Shown here piece after piece: positions 16,491 to 24,868 of a stretch of DNA of 64,000 bases. Position 1 is the first letter of the stretch. The number at the start of each line of letters is the position of its first letter. The notes below the pieces were generated by a model. It saw only the letters and a program-made list of their open reading frames with translations, was not told where the DNA came from and ran no database searches. A program made the position numbers and the translations under genes. Source of the stretch: Lachnospiraceae bacterium (GTDB lineage: Bacteria; Bacillota; Clostridia; Lachnospirales; Lachnospiraceae); contig CABJAW010000013.1 in the NCBI GenBank assembly GCA_902363665.1, forward strand, positions 55,385 to 119,384. The letters are read 5' to 3'.

Positions 16491-18080
16491 TTAGTTCTTT
16501 CCAAACTCGGAAAGCACCAGACCTTCGTTGCGGTCAAGCACCATGCCGACAGACCAGCTGTTGATGAACAGCAGCAGCGGACGGCCCTTAAGATCCTTGA
16601 TTTTCTTCATATCAGAGGTACCCACAAGACGGTTCAGATCAATATCCTCATTCTCAATCCAGCGGATATACTCATATGGAAGCTCTTCCAGACGGATATC
16701 TACCTTATATTCATTTTCCAGACGGTACTTGAGCACGTCAAACTGCAGGACGCCGACCACGCCGACAATAATCTCCTCCATACCGGTATTATACTCCTGG
16801 AAGATCTGGATCGCACCTTCCTGCGCAATCTCACTGATTCCCTTGATAAACTGCTTCCGCTTCATCGTGTCAAGCTGTCTGACACGTGCAAAATGCTCCG
16901 GCGCAAACGTCGGAATCCCCTCATAGCGAAATTTTTTGCCCGGCATACAAATCGTATCTCCGATCGAAAAAATGCCCGGGTCAAATACGCCGATAATATC
17001 TCCGGCATACGCTTCTGAGATCATCTGGCGCTCCGATGCCATCATCTGCTGCGGCTGGGAAAGACGCTGTTTGCGGTCGCCCTGCACATGATAAACTTCC
17101 ATTCCCGCATCGAACTTTCCGGAACAGATACGCATGAATGCGATCCGGTCTCTGTGTGCTTTGTTCATATTCGCCTGGATCTTAAATACAAACGCGGAAA
17201 AATCCTCGCTCATCGGATCAATCACGCCGCAGTCCGCTTTTCGCGGAAGCGGTGAGGATGTCATCTCCAGAAAATATTTCAGGAAAATTTCCACACCGAA
17301 GTTCGTAAGTGCAGAACCGAAAAATACCGGCGAAAGCTCTCCTTTGCTGACCAACTCCTGATCAAATTCCGCTGACGCACCATCCAGCAGTTCGATCTCC
17401 TCAAGCAGCTTTTCTTTATTTTCGGTTCCGATAAACTCTTCCAGTTCAGGATCATGCACATCCACTTCCGTGGCATGTCCCATCTTTGTTCCCTTCTGCG
17501 TATCGGTATACGTCGTCACCTTTCCGGTGTTGCGGTCGTAAACGCCGCGGAAATTTTTTCCGGAACCGATCGGCCAGTTAACCGGGCAGGTCGCAATCCC
17601 AAGTTCTTTTTCGATGTCATCAAGCAGTTCAAACGTATCATTTGCATCACGGTCCAGCTTATTGATAAATGTAAAGATCGGGATATGACGCATGACGCAG
17701 ACTTTGAACAGCTTTCTTGTCTGTGCCTCAACTCCCTTGGAAGCATCGATTACCATGACTGCGGAATCCGCCGCCATCAGCGTACGGTACGTATCCTCTG
17801 AGAAGTCCTGATGTCCCGGCGTATCCAGAATATTGATACAAAAACCATCATAATTAAACTGCAGCACCGAGGAGGTAACGGAAATACCTCTCTCCTTCTC
17901 AATCTCCATCCAGTCGGACACCGCATGGCGTGCGGTTGCTTTTCCCTTTACCGATCCGGCCAGATTGATCGCTCCTCCATAAAGCAGAAACTTCTCAGTC
18001 AGTGTCGTCTTTCCTGCATCCGGATGTGATATGATCGCAAACGTGCGTCGTTTCTCTATTTCTTTTCTGATATCGCCCAA
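16491..18080 (-). CDS. prfC: Peptide chain release factor 3
   Basis: GTPase that recycles RF1/RF2 from the ribosome. 529 residues, full length. G1 SHPDAGKTTLTE, the switch-I region GSVKGKATARHAVSDW, EKERGISVTSSV, G3 DTPGHQDFSEDTYRT and G4 FINKLDRD, followed by RF3-type domains II and III. The start is TTG at 18080 with GGAGGAAATAACG in front; no ATG alternative precedes the GTPase motif. Has its own promoter (18152-18180). Confidence 0.96.
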   Translation of the reverse strand: MGDIRKEIEKRRTFAIISHPDAGKTTLTEKFLLYGGAINLAGSVKGKATARHAVSDWMEIEKERGISVTSSVLQFNYDGFCINILDTPGHQDFSEDTYRTLMAADSAVMVIDASKGVEAQTRKLFKVCVMRHIPIFTFINKLDRDANDTFELLDDIEKELGIATCPVNWPIGSGKNFRGVYDRNTGKVTTYTDTQKGTKMGHATEVDVHDPELEEFIGTENKEKLLEEIELLDGASAEFDQELVSKGELSPVFFGSALTNFGVEIFLKYFLEMTSSPLPRKADCGVIDPMSEDFSAFVFKIQANMNKAHRDRIAFMRICSGKFDAGMEVYHVQGDRKQRLSQPQQMMASERQMISEAYAGDIIGVFDPGIFSIGDTICMPGKKFRYEGIPTFAPEHFARVRQLDTMKRKQFIKGISEIAQEGAIQIFQEYNTGMEEIIVGVVGVLQFDVLKYRLENEYKVDIRLEELPYEYIRWIENEDIDLNRLVGTSDMKKIKDLKGRPLLLFINSWSVGMVLDRNEGLVLSEFGKN

Positions 18081-18151
18081 CGTTATTTCCTCCTAAACGG
18101 TGCCTTGCTCCCGTTTTATCTGTCTTCAGTCATTTTCAGTCCATCCTGCCT

Positions 18152-18180
18152 ATTCTACCAAGCCTTCGGATAGCTGTCAA
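18152..18180 (-). promoter_or_regulatory. Promoter of prfC
   Basis: Minus strand TTGACA (18175-18180), 17-bp spacer, TAGAAT (18152-18157), 71 bp upstream of the TTG start. Near-consensus. Confidence 0.72.
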
Positions 18181-18201
18181 CGGGCTTTTTAACCGAGTAG
18201 C

Positions 18202-18234
18202 GAAGCGGATTGCGAATATCCGCTTTGACCAAAA
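18202..18234. repeat. Intergenic palindrome with the AAAGCGGAT motif (family C, copy 1)
   Basis: GAAGCGGAT (18202-18210) and ATATCCGCTTTGACCAAA (about 18216-18233) form a hairpin. ATCCGCTTTGAC recurs at 57.06 kb and, on the other strand, at 25.65 kb; a shorter match is at 56.45 kb. The rest of 18181-18357 has no gene I can support. Confidence 0.4.
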
Positions 18235-18357
18235 TCAGGCAGGCAACAAAGCGATTTACAAATATTTGTTTTCATTCCTGCTGATTTGGAATCATCGAAG
18301 CGATCAGGCAGCGTTCCCTGCTGATTTTCCATAACACTTTTTACTGAAGTTTCTTTT

Positions 18358-18744
18358 TCACCGGCAGCTGTCCTGGCTTCCCATCGCACCAAGTGCCGGA
18401 CCGCCATCCAGGCTCTGCGTGTGAAGCGTTTTACGCTTCATGCGCTCCTCCTCCGACTGTCTTAAAATAAAATCCTTGATCTGTTTTGCATTTCGAATGT
18501 GCTGCATCTTCAGATCCGAATCGGTCACATCACCACTGAAACAGTGCACCGTTCCAAGCCCAGACATCCGTTCCCACAGCGTCCTTTCCAGGCGGACATC
18601 CACCACCTTATACAGATAGCAGTCATTCTCCTCTCTTCTTAAAAAACCGGAATTCACAGTAATGACTTCATCTGTGATCGTGTATTTTGTAAAAGTAAGC
18701 GGCAGTCCAAGAAACGGCCATCTTTTTTTCTCAATATATGTCAT
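18358..18744 (-). CDS. PH domain-containing protein (bPH_2 type)
   Basis: 128 residues. The core KYTITDEVITVNSGFLRREE followed by YLYKVVDVRLERTLWERMSG and GTVHCFSGDV matches the bacterial PH_2 (YdbS/YdbT-like) repeat, then a charged tail (RQSEEERMKRK). Membrane helices that usually accompany this domain are missing, so this is a soluble, minimal version. Function unknown; no operon partner (prfC is separated by a promoter and 277 bp). Confidence 0.75.
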   Translation of the reverse strand: MTYIEKKRWPFLGLPLTFTKYTITDEVITVNSGFLRREENDCYLYKVVDVRLERTLWERMSGLGTVHCFSGDVTDSDLKMQHIRNAKQIKDFILRQSEEERMKRKTLHTQSLDGGPALGAMGSQDSCR

Positions 18745-18921
18745 TGTCTTCTCTCCTCGTTTTTTAGGTGCGGATCGTTTTCTCTCCTTTGGGCAGTCAA
18801 CTGCGTTTCTGTACCGCTCCGGTTAATCGTCCCGCATTTATCAGTTTCATTTCTTTATTATACCGAAAATTTCATTCCGCTTCAATAAATCTTCCGATAA
18901 TTTTTTTTCATAAATTTTCTC

Positions 18922-18950
18922 TTGAATTTTTAAAGCTGATAGTATACTAT
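18922..18950 (+). promoter_or_regulatory. Promoter of pyrBI
   Basis: TTGAAT (18922-18927), 17-bp spacer, TACTAT (18945-18950). The leader to the pyrB ATG is only about 48 nt and has no attenuator-like hairpin, so PyrR-type attenuation is not seen here. Confidence 0.6.
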
Positions 18951-19004
18951 AGGAAAAGTGCAATTTGCATTATCATTTACTTCACCATACAAAAGGAGGA
19001 TACT

Positions 19005-19925
19005 ATGAGACATGTAATGAGCCCACTGGATTTTTCCGTGGAAGAAGTAGATCGAATCCTCGATCTCGCAGCTGACATCAAAGCCAATCCTGAAAAATAT
19101 GCACATGCCTGTGAAGGTAAAAAATTAGCGACGTTATTTTATGAACCAAGTACCCGAACGCGACTCAGTTTCGAAGCAGCAATGTTGAATCTGGGTGGCC
19201 GTGTACTTGGTTTTTCTTCGGCCGATTCCAGCTCTGCTTCAAAGGGAGAGAGCGTTGCCGATACAATCCGGATCATCTCCTGCTACGCAGATATCTGCGC
19301 GATGCGCCATCCAAAAGAAGGCGCTCCGCTCGTAGCTTCCATGCATTCATCTATCCCGGTCATCAATGCCGGAGACGGCGGCCATCAGCATCCGACCCAG
19401 ACGCTGACCGATCTGATGACGATCCGCTCCGAAAAGGGACGCCTTGACAATTTCACGATCGGCCTTTGCGGCGACCTGAAATTCGGCCGTACTGTTCACT
19501 CCCTGATCAAGGCACTGATCCGTTATCCGAACATCAAATTTGTTCTGATCTCTCCGGATGAGCTCCGTCTCCCGGACTACATCCGTGACGACGTGCTCGT
19601 ACGCAATCACCAGCAGTTCGAGGAAGTCGTTCGTCTTGAGGATGCACTTCCGCAGCTTGACCTTCTTTACATGACCCGTGTTCAGAAGGAGCGTTTCTTC
19701 AATGAAGAAGACTATGTCCGCATGAAAGACTTCTACATTCTGGATAAGGCAAAGCTTGCACTTGCCAAACCGGATATGCAGATCCTGCATCCGCTTCCGC
19801 GTGTCAATGAGATCGAACCTGAGGTAGATGATGACCCGAGAGCGATCTATTTCAAGCAGGCACAGTATGGCGTTTATGTCAGAATGGCACTGATTCTCAC
19901 ATTACTGGAGGTAGAGGTATGTTAA
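19005..19925 (+). CDS. pyrB: Aspartate carbamoyltransferase, catalytic subunit
   Basis: Second step of de novo pyrimidine synthesis: carbamoyl phosphate plus aspartate. 306 residues; carbamoyl-phosphate site [16 protein letters not shown] (about residues 44-59), [16 protein letters not shown], active-site HPTQTLTD and the C-terminal [15 protein letters not shown] at 19005 follows AAGGAGGATACT; the open frame upstream extends far but lacks start signals. Overlaps pyrI by 7 bp, forming the two-subunit (E. coli type) regulated enzyme. Confidence 0.98.
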   Translation: MRHVMSPLDFSVEEVDRILDLAADIKANPEKYAHACEGKKLATLFYEPSTRTRLSFEAAMLNLGGRVLGFSSADSSSASKGESVADTIRIISCYADICAMRHPKEGAPLVASMHSSIPVINAGDGGHQHPTQTLTDLMTIRSEKGRLDNFTIGLCGDLKFGRTVHSLIKALIRYPNIKFVLISPDELRLPDYIRDDVLVRNHQQFEEVVRLEDALPQLDLLYMTRVQKERFFNEEDYVRMKDFYILDKAKLALAKPDMQILHPLPRVNEIEPEVDDDPRAIYFKQAQYGVYVRMALILTLLEVEVC

Positions 19926-20359
19926 ATGTCGGACGGTTAAATGAAGGTGTTGTACTCGACCATATCGAGGCTGGAAAAAGCATGTCGATCTATAAATACC
20001 TGAAATTAGACAAAATGGACTGCTGCGTTGCGATCATCAAAAATGCGCACAGCAACAAGATGGGCAAAAAAGACATTATTAAAGTAGAATGCCCGATCGA
20101 TGAGCTCGATCTGGACGTACTTGGTTTCATTGATCATCACATCACCGTCAACATCATCAGGGACGGTGTGATCGTAGACAAAAAAGAGCTGACTCTTCCG
20201 AAGAAGCTCGTCAATATCATCTCCTGCAAGAACCCGCGCTGCATCACCTCGATCGAACAGGGTCTGGATCAGGTCTTCCTGCTTGCAGATGAGGAAACCG
20301 AAACTTATCGCTGCAAATACTGTGAGGAGAAATACCGCAGCAGCCGGAAGAAACAGTAA
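19919..20359 (+). CDS. pyrI: Aspartate carbamoyltransferase, regulatory subunit
   Basis: 146-residue nucleotide-binding regulatory chain. N-terminal allosteric domain ([19 protein letters not shown]) and the C-terminal zinc domain with four Cys: SCKNPRC (C-x4-C) and [10 protein letters not shown] (C-x2-C). The ATG sits within the end of pyrB with GGAGGTAGAGGT in front. Confidence 0.97.
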   Translation: MLNVGRLNEGVVLDHIEAGKSMSIYKYLKLDKMDCCVAIIKNAHSNKMGKKDIIKVECPIDELDLDVLGFIDHHITVNIIRDGVIVDKKELTLPKKLVNIISCKNPRCITSIEQGLDQVFLLADEETETYRCKYCEEKYRSSRKKQ

Positions 20360-20378
20360 AAAAGTTCAAACAGCACAC

Positions 20379-20420
20379 AAAAAGGCATGTACGCTCCATA
20401 TGGACGTGCACGCCTTTTTT
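20379..20420 (+). terminator. Terminator of pyrBI
   Basis: AAAAAGGCATGTACG and CGTGCACGCCTTTTTT pair around the loop CTCCATATGGA, with one mismatch and one G-U, ending in a T run. Lies 20 bp after pyrI. Confidence 0.8.
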
Positions 20421-20529
20421 GATCTTGTTATTTCTATTTGTATTGCTTCAGGCAAAGGCGAATCTTTACAATTCGCTTTGCTGCTCATAAGCCCACAGGA
20501 AATCCGGCCGCACAGGGAGCCGCATGGCC

Positions 20530-21027
20530 TCAGTTTTTCGGCCTGCGCTCATAGCGAAGGAACGTATACTCCAGGTCAAAATACGTCTGTTCCTCACTGT
20601 CTGCCGTGACCACCCAGTCCTGTTCCCGGTCAAGGTCCGGGAAGAATGCATCTGCGAAATATTCATGATCAATTTTCGTCACATGCGCCACATCGCAGTA
20701 TGGAAGAAACTCGCGGTAGATCTCCTCTCCGCCGATCACATAAATGTCCTCGGAATCATATTTTTTCAGTTCCTCCAGCACCTCTTCCACTGAATGGAAG
20801 ATCAGGGCACCTTTCACCTGATAATCCGTTTTTCTCGTCAGGACAATATTTGTACGCATCGCAAGCGGAAGTCCGTTTGGAAAACTTTCCAGGGTTTTTC
20901 TGCCCATCACGACCACTTTTCCGGTCGTCGTTTCCCGGAAAAATTTCATATCAGACGGAATGCTGACCAACAGCTTGTTCTGATACCCAATCCCCCAGTT
21001 TTTATCTGCTGCCACTATGATATTCAT
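20530..21027 (-). CDS. folA: Dihydrofolate reductase
   Basis: NADPH-dependent reduction of dihydrofolate. 165 residues: MNIIVAADKNWGIGYQNKLL with the substrate loop, KVVVMGRKTLESFPNG, IYVIGGEEIYREFLPYCD. Start ATG at 21027 after GATGGAGGATGAG; an ATG six codons upstream is possible but lacks an SD. It lies just downstream of thyX, an unusual pairing because ThyX does not itself produce dihydrofolate. Confidence 0.96.
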   Translation of the reverse strand: MNIIVAADKNWGIGYQNKLLVSIPSDMKFFRETTTGKVVVMGRKTLESFPNGLPLAMRTNIVLTRKTDYQVKGALIFHSVEEVLEELKKYDSEDIYVIGGEEIYREFLPYCDVAHVTKIDHEYFADAFFPDLDREQDWVVTADSEEQTYFDLEYTFLRYERRPKN

Positions 21028-21050
21028 CTCATCCTCCATCGTCATAACTA

Positions 21051-21117
21051 TTCAGAGCCAGCCTCCAAAATGCTGCGCATTTTACGCCTGCTTTGTAAAA
21101 TTTTGCCTGGCTCTGAA
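21051..21117. repeat. Dispersed palindromic element, family A (copy 1)
   Basis: TTCAGAGCCAG at the left and CTGGCTCTGAA at the right bracket 67 bp; inside are a small hairpin (AAAATGC/GCATTTT) and AAAATTTT. It fills most of the gap between thyX and folA. Two related copies lie upstream of hisH (46238-46447). Confidence 0.75.
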
Positions 21118-21120
21118 CGG

Positions 21121-21786
21121 TTACATATCATCAAAAATAACCGGAATCCGTTCTTTCAGTTCCATCAGGAGCGGCACGGACACTTCCCGGATCTGCGGAT
21201 GTGCATCATCTGCCGTGCGAAGCCGGAAATAATTTCTCCACTCCCGGTAATTTGCCGTGATCGTGATGTTCGTCTTTGTGGAATTCGGCAGAACAGAACG
21301 TGCGATTTGCGCCGTTGCCCCAAGCTCGATTAGACGCATATAATGCTTTTCCGCATCGATCATGGCCTGCTCCCACTCTTTTAACACCGCATCGATCACC
21401 TCTGCCGACATCCCGGACATTTTCCGGTCAAGCTCAATTCCAGGCCTGAGGTCAATCACATTGATCTCATTCCCGAACTTATCCTTGGAGTAATTCACAT
21501 ATCTCGTGCTCTCCTGCGCAAAGCTTGCGATCCGATGACGTACCATTTCATGTGACACGCCGCGGTCAACGGTAAACATTACTGAGAGCGTGCTGTGTTC
21601 GATCATCGCCTCATGATGCGCATTGATCAGCATTTTTACGAACTTTTTTGCACTCTCGCCGTCCTCTGTGATCTTATCTTCTGATTTATAACATACTCTT
21701 CCAATCCGCTCGATATGCTGAAGCTCCTTCACTCCGCCTTCCGAGATCGGCGTCAGAATTTCATAGCCTGCCTTCTGAATTTTCAT
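21121..21786 (-). CDS. thyX: FAD-dependent thymidylate synthase ThyX
   Basis: Converts dUMP to dTMP with methylene-THF and flavin. 221 residues with the signature RHRIASFAQESTRYVN (RHR-x5-S-x-R-type motif, about residues 82-97) and EWRNYFRLRTADDAHPQIR near the C-terminus. 13 bp after the DHHW gene and upstream of folA, so the three leftward genes may be cotranscribed. Confidence 0.97.
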   Translation of the reverse strand: MKIQKAGYEILTPISEGGVKELQHIERIGRVCYKSEDKITEDGESAKKFVKMLINAHHEAMIEHSTLSVMFTVDRGVSHEMVRHRIASFAQESTRYVNYSKDKFGNEINVIDLRPGIELDRKMSGMSAEVIDAVLKEWEQAMIDAEKHYMRLIELGATAQIARSVLPNSTKTNITITANYREWRNYFRLRTADDAHPQIREVSVPLLMELKERIPVIFDDM

Positions 21787-21799
21787 ATCTAATCCTCCC

Positions 21800-22939
21800 T
21801 TATGATATTAATCTCGCAATACTTGTATCTTCTGCAAATCCTGCTGCATTATACAGAAACAGAAAATCTGTATATCCGCCCTGCGCGATGAGATCGCTCA
21901 CTTTCTGATTATAATACCGAATGTCGAGCAGATCAACCTCCGCAAAATCGGTCAGCAGAAACGGTGCAAAGCAATGTGCATAGGAATCCTTGATGATGAG
22001 TATTTTCCGCCCGTTCGTATTTCGTGTGTGAAGTTTTACAAGCGCATGGTTTCCGCCGAAATAAACACCATATTTATTTTTCGTATCCAGCGCTGTCCGA
22101 TCGTAAATGCTGTAGGATACCTCATCACTGCCGTCCATCTGCACCGTATAAAAAAGATCTTCGACCGGCTGATACAACTCGATCGTATCCTTCACTGTGT
22201 GAATGCCAAGCTTTGACTGGATCGTCCCTTCAAAGCTGTCCGTCACCGTCTCAATCTGATAATCCTGTGCGGAAGGAACGGTAAGATTCTTTACAGCTGC
22301 CCACTCCTGATAAACGTCAAATGCTGCACCTGTCTTCCAGTGATGATCCGTTCGATAATAAAGATCCTCGCCGAGATGGCTGCGCAATACAGAAGCACTG
22401 TCAAACCACACACCGGACGGCATCACCCCTGCCACCTGATTTAAATATAGTTCCTCATCGTACGGCGACGCAAGTGCCGGCAGCTTATCACGAAGAATAT
22501 CCACCGCATTCGGTACGATCATTACCGACATATGTTCTGCCCCAAACTGTGGTTCATATGTTTCTATAAACTGCTGCAGGACGCGGATATTCTGTTTTGC
22601 CGTATCTGAAGTAAATGAACCGGTATGTTTTTCGATCAGATAATCGTCATCCGCAAAATAAATGTCCTTACTCTCCGTCTTAAACGCCGCCCGCTCCGCC
22701 TTTGTTTTCAGTGAGATCCACTGATCACGCAGCACAAACTGGTCGGTCAGATATGACTCATAATCAGATTCAAATTCGCCATTTAAAAGTGTTTTAATGC
22801 TGAACGACGGTTTCTGCGCCAGTGAACGGTTTTCTGTCTCCGAAAATTCTGTGGATGGCTTCAGCATCGTCGCAATCGTCATGCCAAAAATCAGAATGCA
22901 GAATACCAGAATCGTGTTCCACGACTGTCGTCTGCTCAT
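21800..22939 (-). CDS. DHHW-motif (AlgX/AlgJ-like) surface acylation protein
   Basis: 379-residue protein anchored by one N-terminal helix (NTILVFCILIFGMTIATML). The extracytoplasmic part has ENRSLAQKPSFS, YLTDQFVLRDQWISLKTK and the YYRTDHHWKTGAAFDVY segment that defines the family, then KILIIKDSYAHCF (GDSL-like Ser) near the C-terminus. Members work with MBOAT acyltransferases in O-acylation of exopolysaccharide or cell-wall polymers. The MBOAT gene is directly upstream. ATG at 22939 has SD GGAGG; upstream of that SD begins a ~165-bp palindrome. Confidence 0.85.
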   Translation of the reverse strand: MSRRQSWNTILVFCILIFGMTIATMLKPSTEFSETENRSLAQKPSFSIKTLLNGEFESDYESYLTDQFVLRDQWISLKTKAERAAFKTESKDIYFADDDYLIEKHTGSFTSDTAKQNIRVLQQFIETYEPQFGAEHMSVMIVPNAVDILRDKLPALASPYDEELYLNQVAGVMPSGVWFDSASVLRSHLGEDLYYRTDHHWKTGAAFDVYQEWAAVKNLTVPSAQDYQIETVTDSFEGTIQSKLGIHTVKDTIELYQPVEDLFYTVQMDGSDEVSYSIYDRTALDTKNKYGVYFGGNHALVKLHTRNTNGRKILIIKDSYAHCFAPFLLTDFAEVDLLDIRYYNQKVSDLIAQGGYTDFLFLYNAAGFAEDTSIARLIS

Positions 22940-22960
22940 AACGTTCCTCCTTTTTTGTAT

Positions 22961-23125
22961 TATGTACTCTCGGAATCTTTTTGTGCTTGATTTGTGAGAA
23001 GATTTTTTGTCAGTTGTGCCCAAATTTCTGAGGCGTACACGGTGTGTACGTTAATGAAATTCGGGTGCAACTGGCAAAAAACCGGTCACAAAAACAAGTG
23101 CAGGAAAGACTCCGAGAGTACATTA
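22961..23125. repeat. Long imperfect palindrome between MBOAT and DHHW genes
   Basis: Left arm 22961-23040 (TATGTACTCTCGGAATC ... GGCGTACAC) pairs with right arm 23043-23125 (GTGTACGTTAATGAAATT ... GACTCCGAGAGTACAT). I read roughly 75-80 percent complementarity across about 80 bp arms, with a 2-3 nt loop. The MBOAT-DHHW transcript would carry a giant hairpin ending 11 bp before the DHHW SD. Confidence 0.8.
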
Positions 23126-23165
23126 TTTTGGTAAGTCTTATTTTTTTCTCCGCGCATATCAAAAA

Positions 23166-23209
23166 ATGCTCCGCGCACCTGAAGCGAGAGGAATGCTTAT
23201 CTGCGTTCA
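23166..23209 (+). repeat. Dispersed palindromic element, family B (copy 2, partial)
   Basis: TGCTCCGCGCACCTGAAGCG then GGAATGCTTATCTGCGTTCA. Left arm is incomplete. The stop codon of the MBOAT gene (TGA, read on the minus strand) is the first three bases of the element end TGAACGCAG. Confidence 0.72.
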
Positions 23210-24628
23210 GAAGCGGAAATACAGGAACGGATTGTACGATGCGTCCACCAGCCACGCAACTGACAGCAGAAAGATACCAACGTAAAATACATTTTTCACA
23301 ATCGTCAGAATCGTTTCCTTTCCTCTTAGCTTCGCACAGATCCAGTTCCCTGCCCGCGCCGGAAGCTGTGTACTGCCAAGGATCAGCAGAACCATCAAAA
23401 CTGCATTATTATATAGAAGATACAGTGTTTCCCTACTGCAAAAACCGGCACCATACGTTCCAAACAGTGCTCTTGCAAATGAAATTCCGGCACTCATATC
23501 GTCAAATACGAAAAGATTCCAGCCCAGCATCACAAAAAACATACAGTAAATGTGCTGAAACACACCCGGAAGCTTTTTCAGATATTTTCCAAGCACAAAC
23601 TTTTCAATCAAAAGCAATATACCATAATAGAGGCCCCAGAGTACAAAATTCCAGCTTGCTCCATGCCAGATACCGGTCAGCATCCAGACCACAAGAATAT
23701 TGCGGATGTGTTTCCATACCCCGACTCGATTTCCTCCAAGTGGAATATACACATAATCCCGGAACCAGGTACTAAGCGAAATGTGCCATCTTCTCCAGAA
23801 TTCCGTAATGCTTTTTGATATATAAGGATAATTAAAATTTTCCAGGAAGCGGAATCCAAACATATGTCCCAGTCCGATCGCCATATCCGAATATGCAGAA
23901 AAGTCAAAATACAGCTGAAATGTATATGCGGCCAGTCCCATCCAGGACATCACAACCGGAATCTGCGTATGTTCCATACTGCTGACCGTATCCCATAGCG
24001 CTCCGGCATTATTTGCCAGAAGCACCTTTTTTCCAAGTCCGATCATAAAGCGGTGAATGCCATATGCAAACTGCCCCGCCGTTTCTTTTCTCGTACGAAG
24101 CTGGCGATCGATCGTCTTGTACTGTACAATCGGCCCTGCGATCAGCTGCGGGAACATCGTCACGTACGCACCAAAAGAAATCAGATTTTTCTGAACCTTC
24201 GCCTCACCACGATACACATCAATCGTATACGACATCGTCTGAAACGTATAGAACGAAATTCCGATCGGCAGAGCAATTTTCAACAGATTAATTCCTGCTC
24301 CCGTCAGACTGTCGACCGTTCCAATCAAAAAATCCGCATATTTAAAAAATCCAAGCAGCGACAAACTGACTACTGACGAACCAAGCAGCGCCGCTCTGGC
24401 TGCTCTCCGTTTTCCCTGCGTTTTAAATCTGTCAACCAGAATACCGCCCGTATACGACACCAGAATCGACACAATCATCAGAATAATATAGACCGGTTCT
24501 CCCCACGCATAAAATACCAGGCTGCACAGAAGCAGCACCAGATTGCGCAGCGGGCGCGGTGCCAGATAATACAGCACCAGCACCGCCGGAAGAAACCGGA
24601 ACAAAAATAACAGACTGCTGAAAATCAT
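23207..24628 (-). CDS. MBOAT family membrane O-acyltransferase
   Basis: 473-residue multi-pass membrane acyltransferase (AlgI/DltB-like) that passes acyl groups across the membrane for polymer O-acylation. Hallmarks: QLIAGPIVQYKTID, YFDFSAYSDMAIGLGHMFGF, FWRRWHISLSTWFRDYVYIP and the catalytic-His segment LTGIWHGASWNFVLWG. ATG at 24628 follows AAGGAGAAGGATCA. First gene of a unit with the DHHW protein; promoter at 24670-24698. Stop codon lies inside a family B repeat, so the extreme C-terminus may have been trimmed or fixed by the insertion. Confidence 0.92.
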   Translation of the reverse strand: MIFSSLLFLFRFLPAVLVLYYLAPRPLRNLVLLLCSLVFYAWGEPVYIILMIVSILVSYTGGILVDRFKTQGKRRAARAALLGSSVVSLSLLGFFKYADFLIGTVDSLTGAGINLLKIALPIGISFYTFQTMSYTIDVYRGEAKVQKNLISFGAYVTMFPQLIAGPIVQYKTIDRQLRTRKETAGQFAYGIHRFMIGLGKKVLLANNAGALWDTVSSMEHTQIPVVMSWMGLAAYTFQLYFDFSAYSDMAIGLGHMFGFRFLENFNYPYISKSITEFWRRWHISLSTWFRDYVYIPLGGNRVGVWKHIRNILVVWMLTGIWHGASWNFVLWGLYYGILLLIEKFVLGKYLKKLPGVFQHIYCMFFVMLGWNLFVFDDMSAGISFARALFGTYGAGFCSRETLYLLYNNAVLMVLLILGSTQLPARAGNWICAKLRGKETILTIVKNVFYVGIFLLSVAWLVDASYNPFLYFRF

Positions 24629-24669
24629 TGATCCTTCTCCTTTTGTTCTTTGGTTATAAATCACGGTCT

Positions 24670-24698
24670 AGTATATAATAAGACGTCACGAGAAGCAA
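24670..24698 (-). promoter_or_regulatory. Promoter of the MBOAT-DHHW(-thyX-folA) unit
   Basis: Minus strand TTGCTT (24693-24698), 17-bp spacer, TATACT (24670-24675), 41 bp upstream of the MBOAT ATG. Confidence 0.6.
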
Positions 24699-24768
24699 AT
24701 TAATTTTTTGTCTGTATGACAATTTATTTCCAAAAAGCTTTTATCTCTCTATAGATGCCTGATCTTTG

Positions 24769-24797
24769 TTGACATTTCAAAAACATCTGCGTATAAT
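24769..24797 (+). promoter_or_regulatory. Consensus promoter of the ZIP transporter gene
   Basis: TTGACA (24769-24774), 17-bp spacer, TATAAT (24792-24797): a perfect sigma-A promoter, 71 bp upstream of the ATG. An inverted repeat lies just after it. Confidence 0.85.
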
Positions 24798-24807
24798 AAA
24801 TTCCGAA

Positions 24808-24825
24808 AGTTAGTTTATTCTAACT
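24808..24825 (+). promoter_or_regulatory. Operator-like inverted repeat at the ZIP gene start site
   Basis: AGTTAG-TTTATT-CTAACT is a perfect 6+6+6 inverted repeat from about 11 bp after the -10 box, i.e. overlapping the expected +1. TTAG/CTAA half-sites resemble those of DtxR/MntR-family metalloregulators, which suits a metal-uptake gene under a very strong promoter. Regulator identity is inferred; none is encoded nearby. Confidence 0.6.
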
Positions 24826-24868
24826 ATCAGGGCAATTGTTCACACTCTCTGCAAGAAAGGAGTTTACC

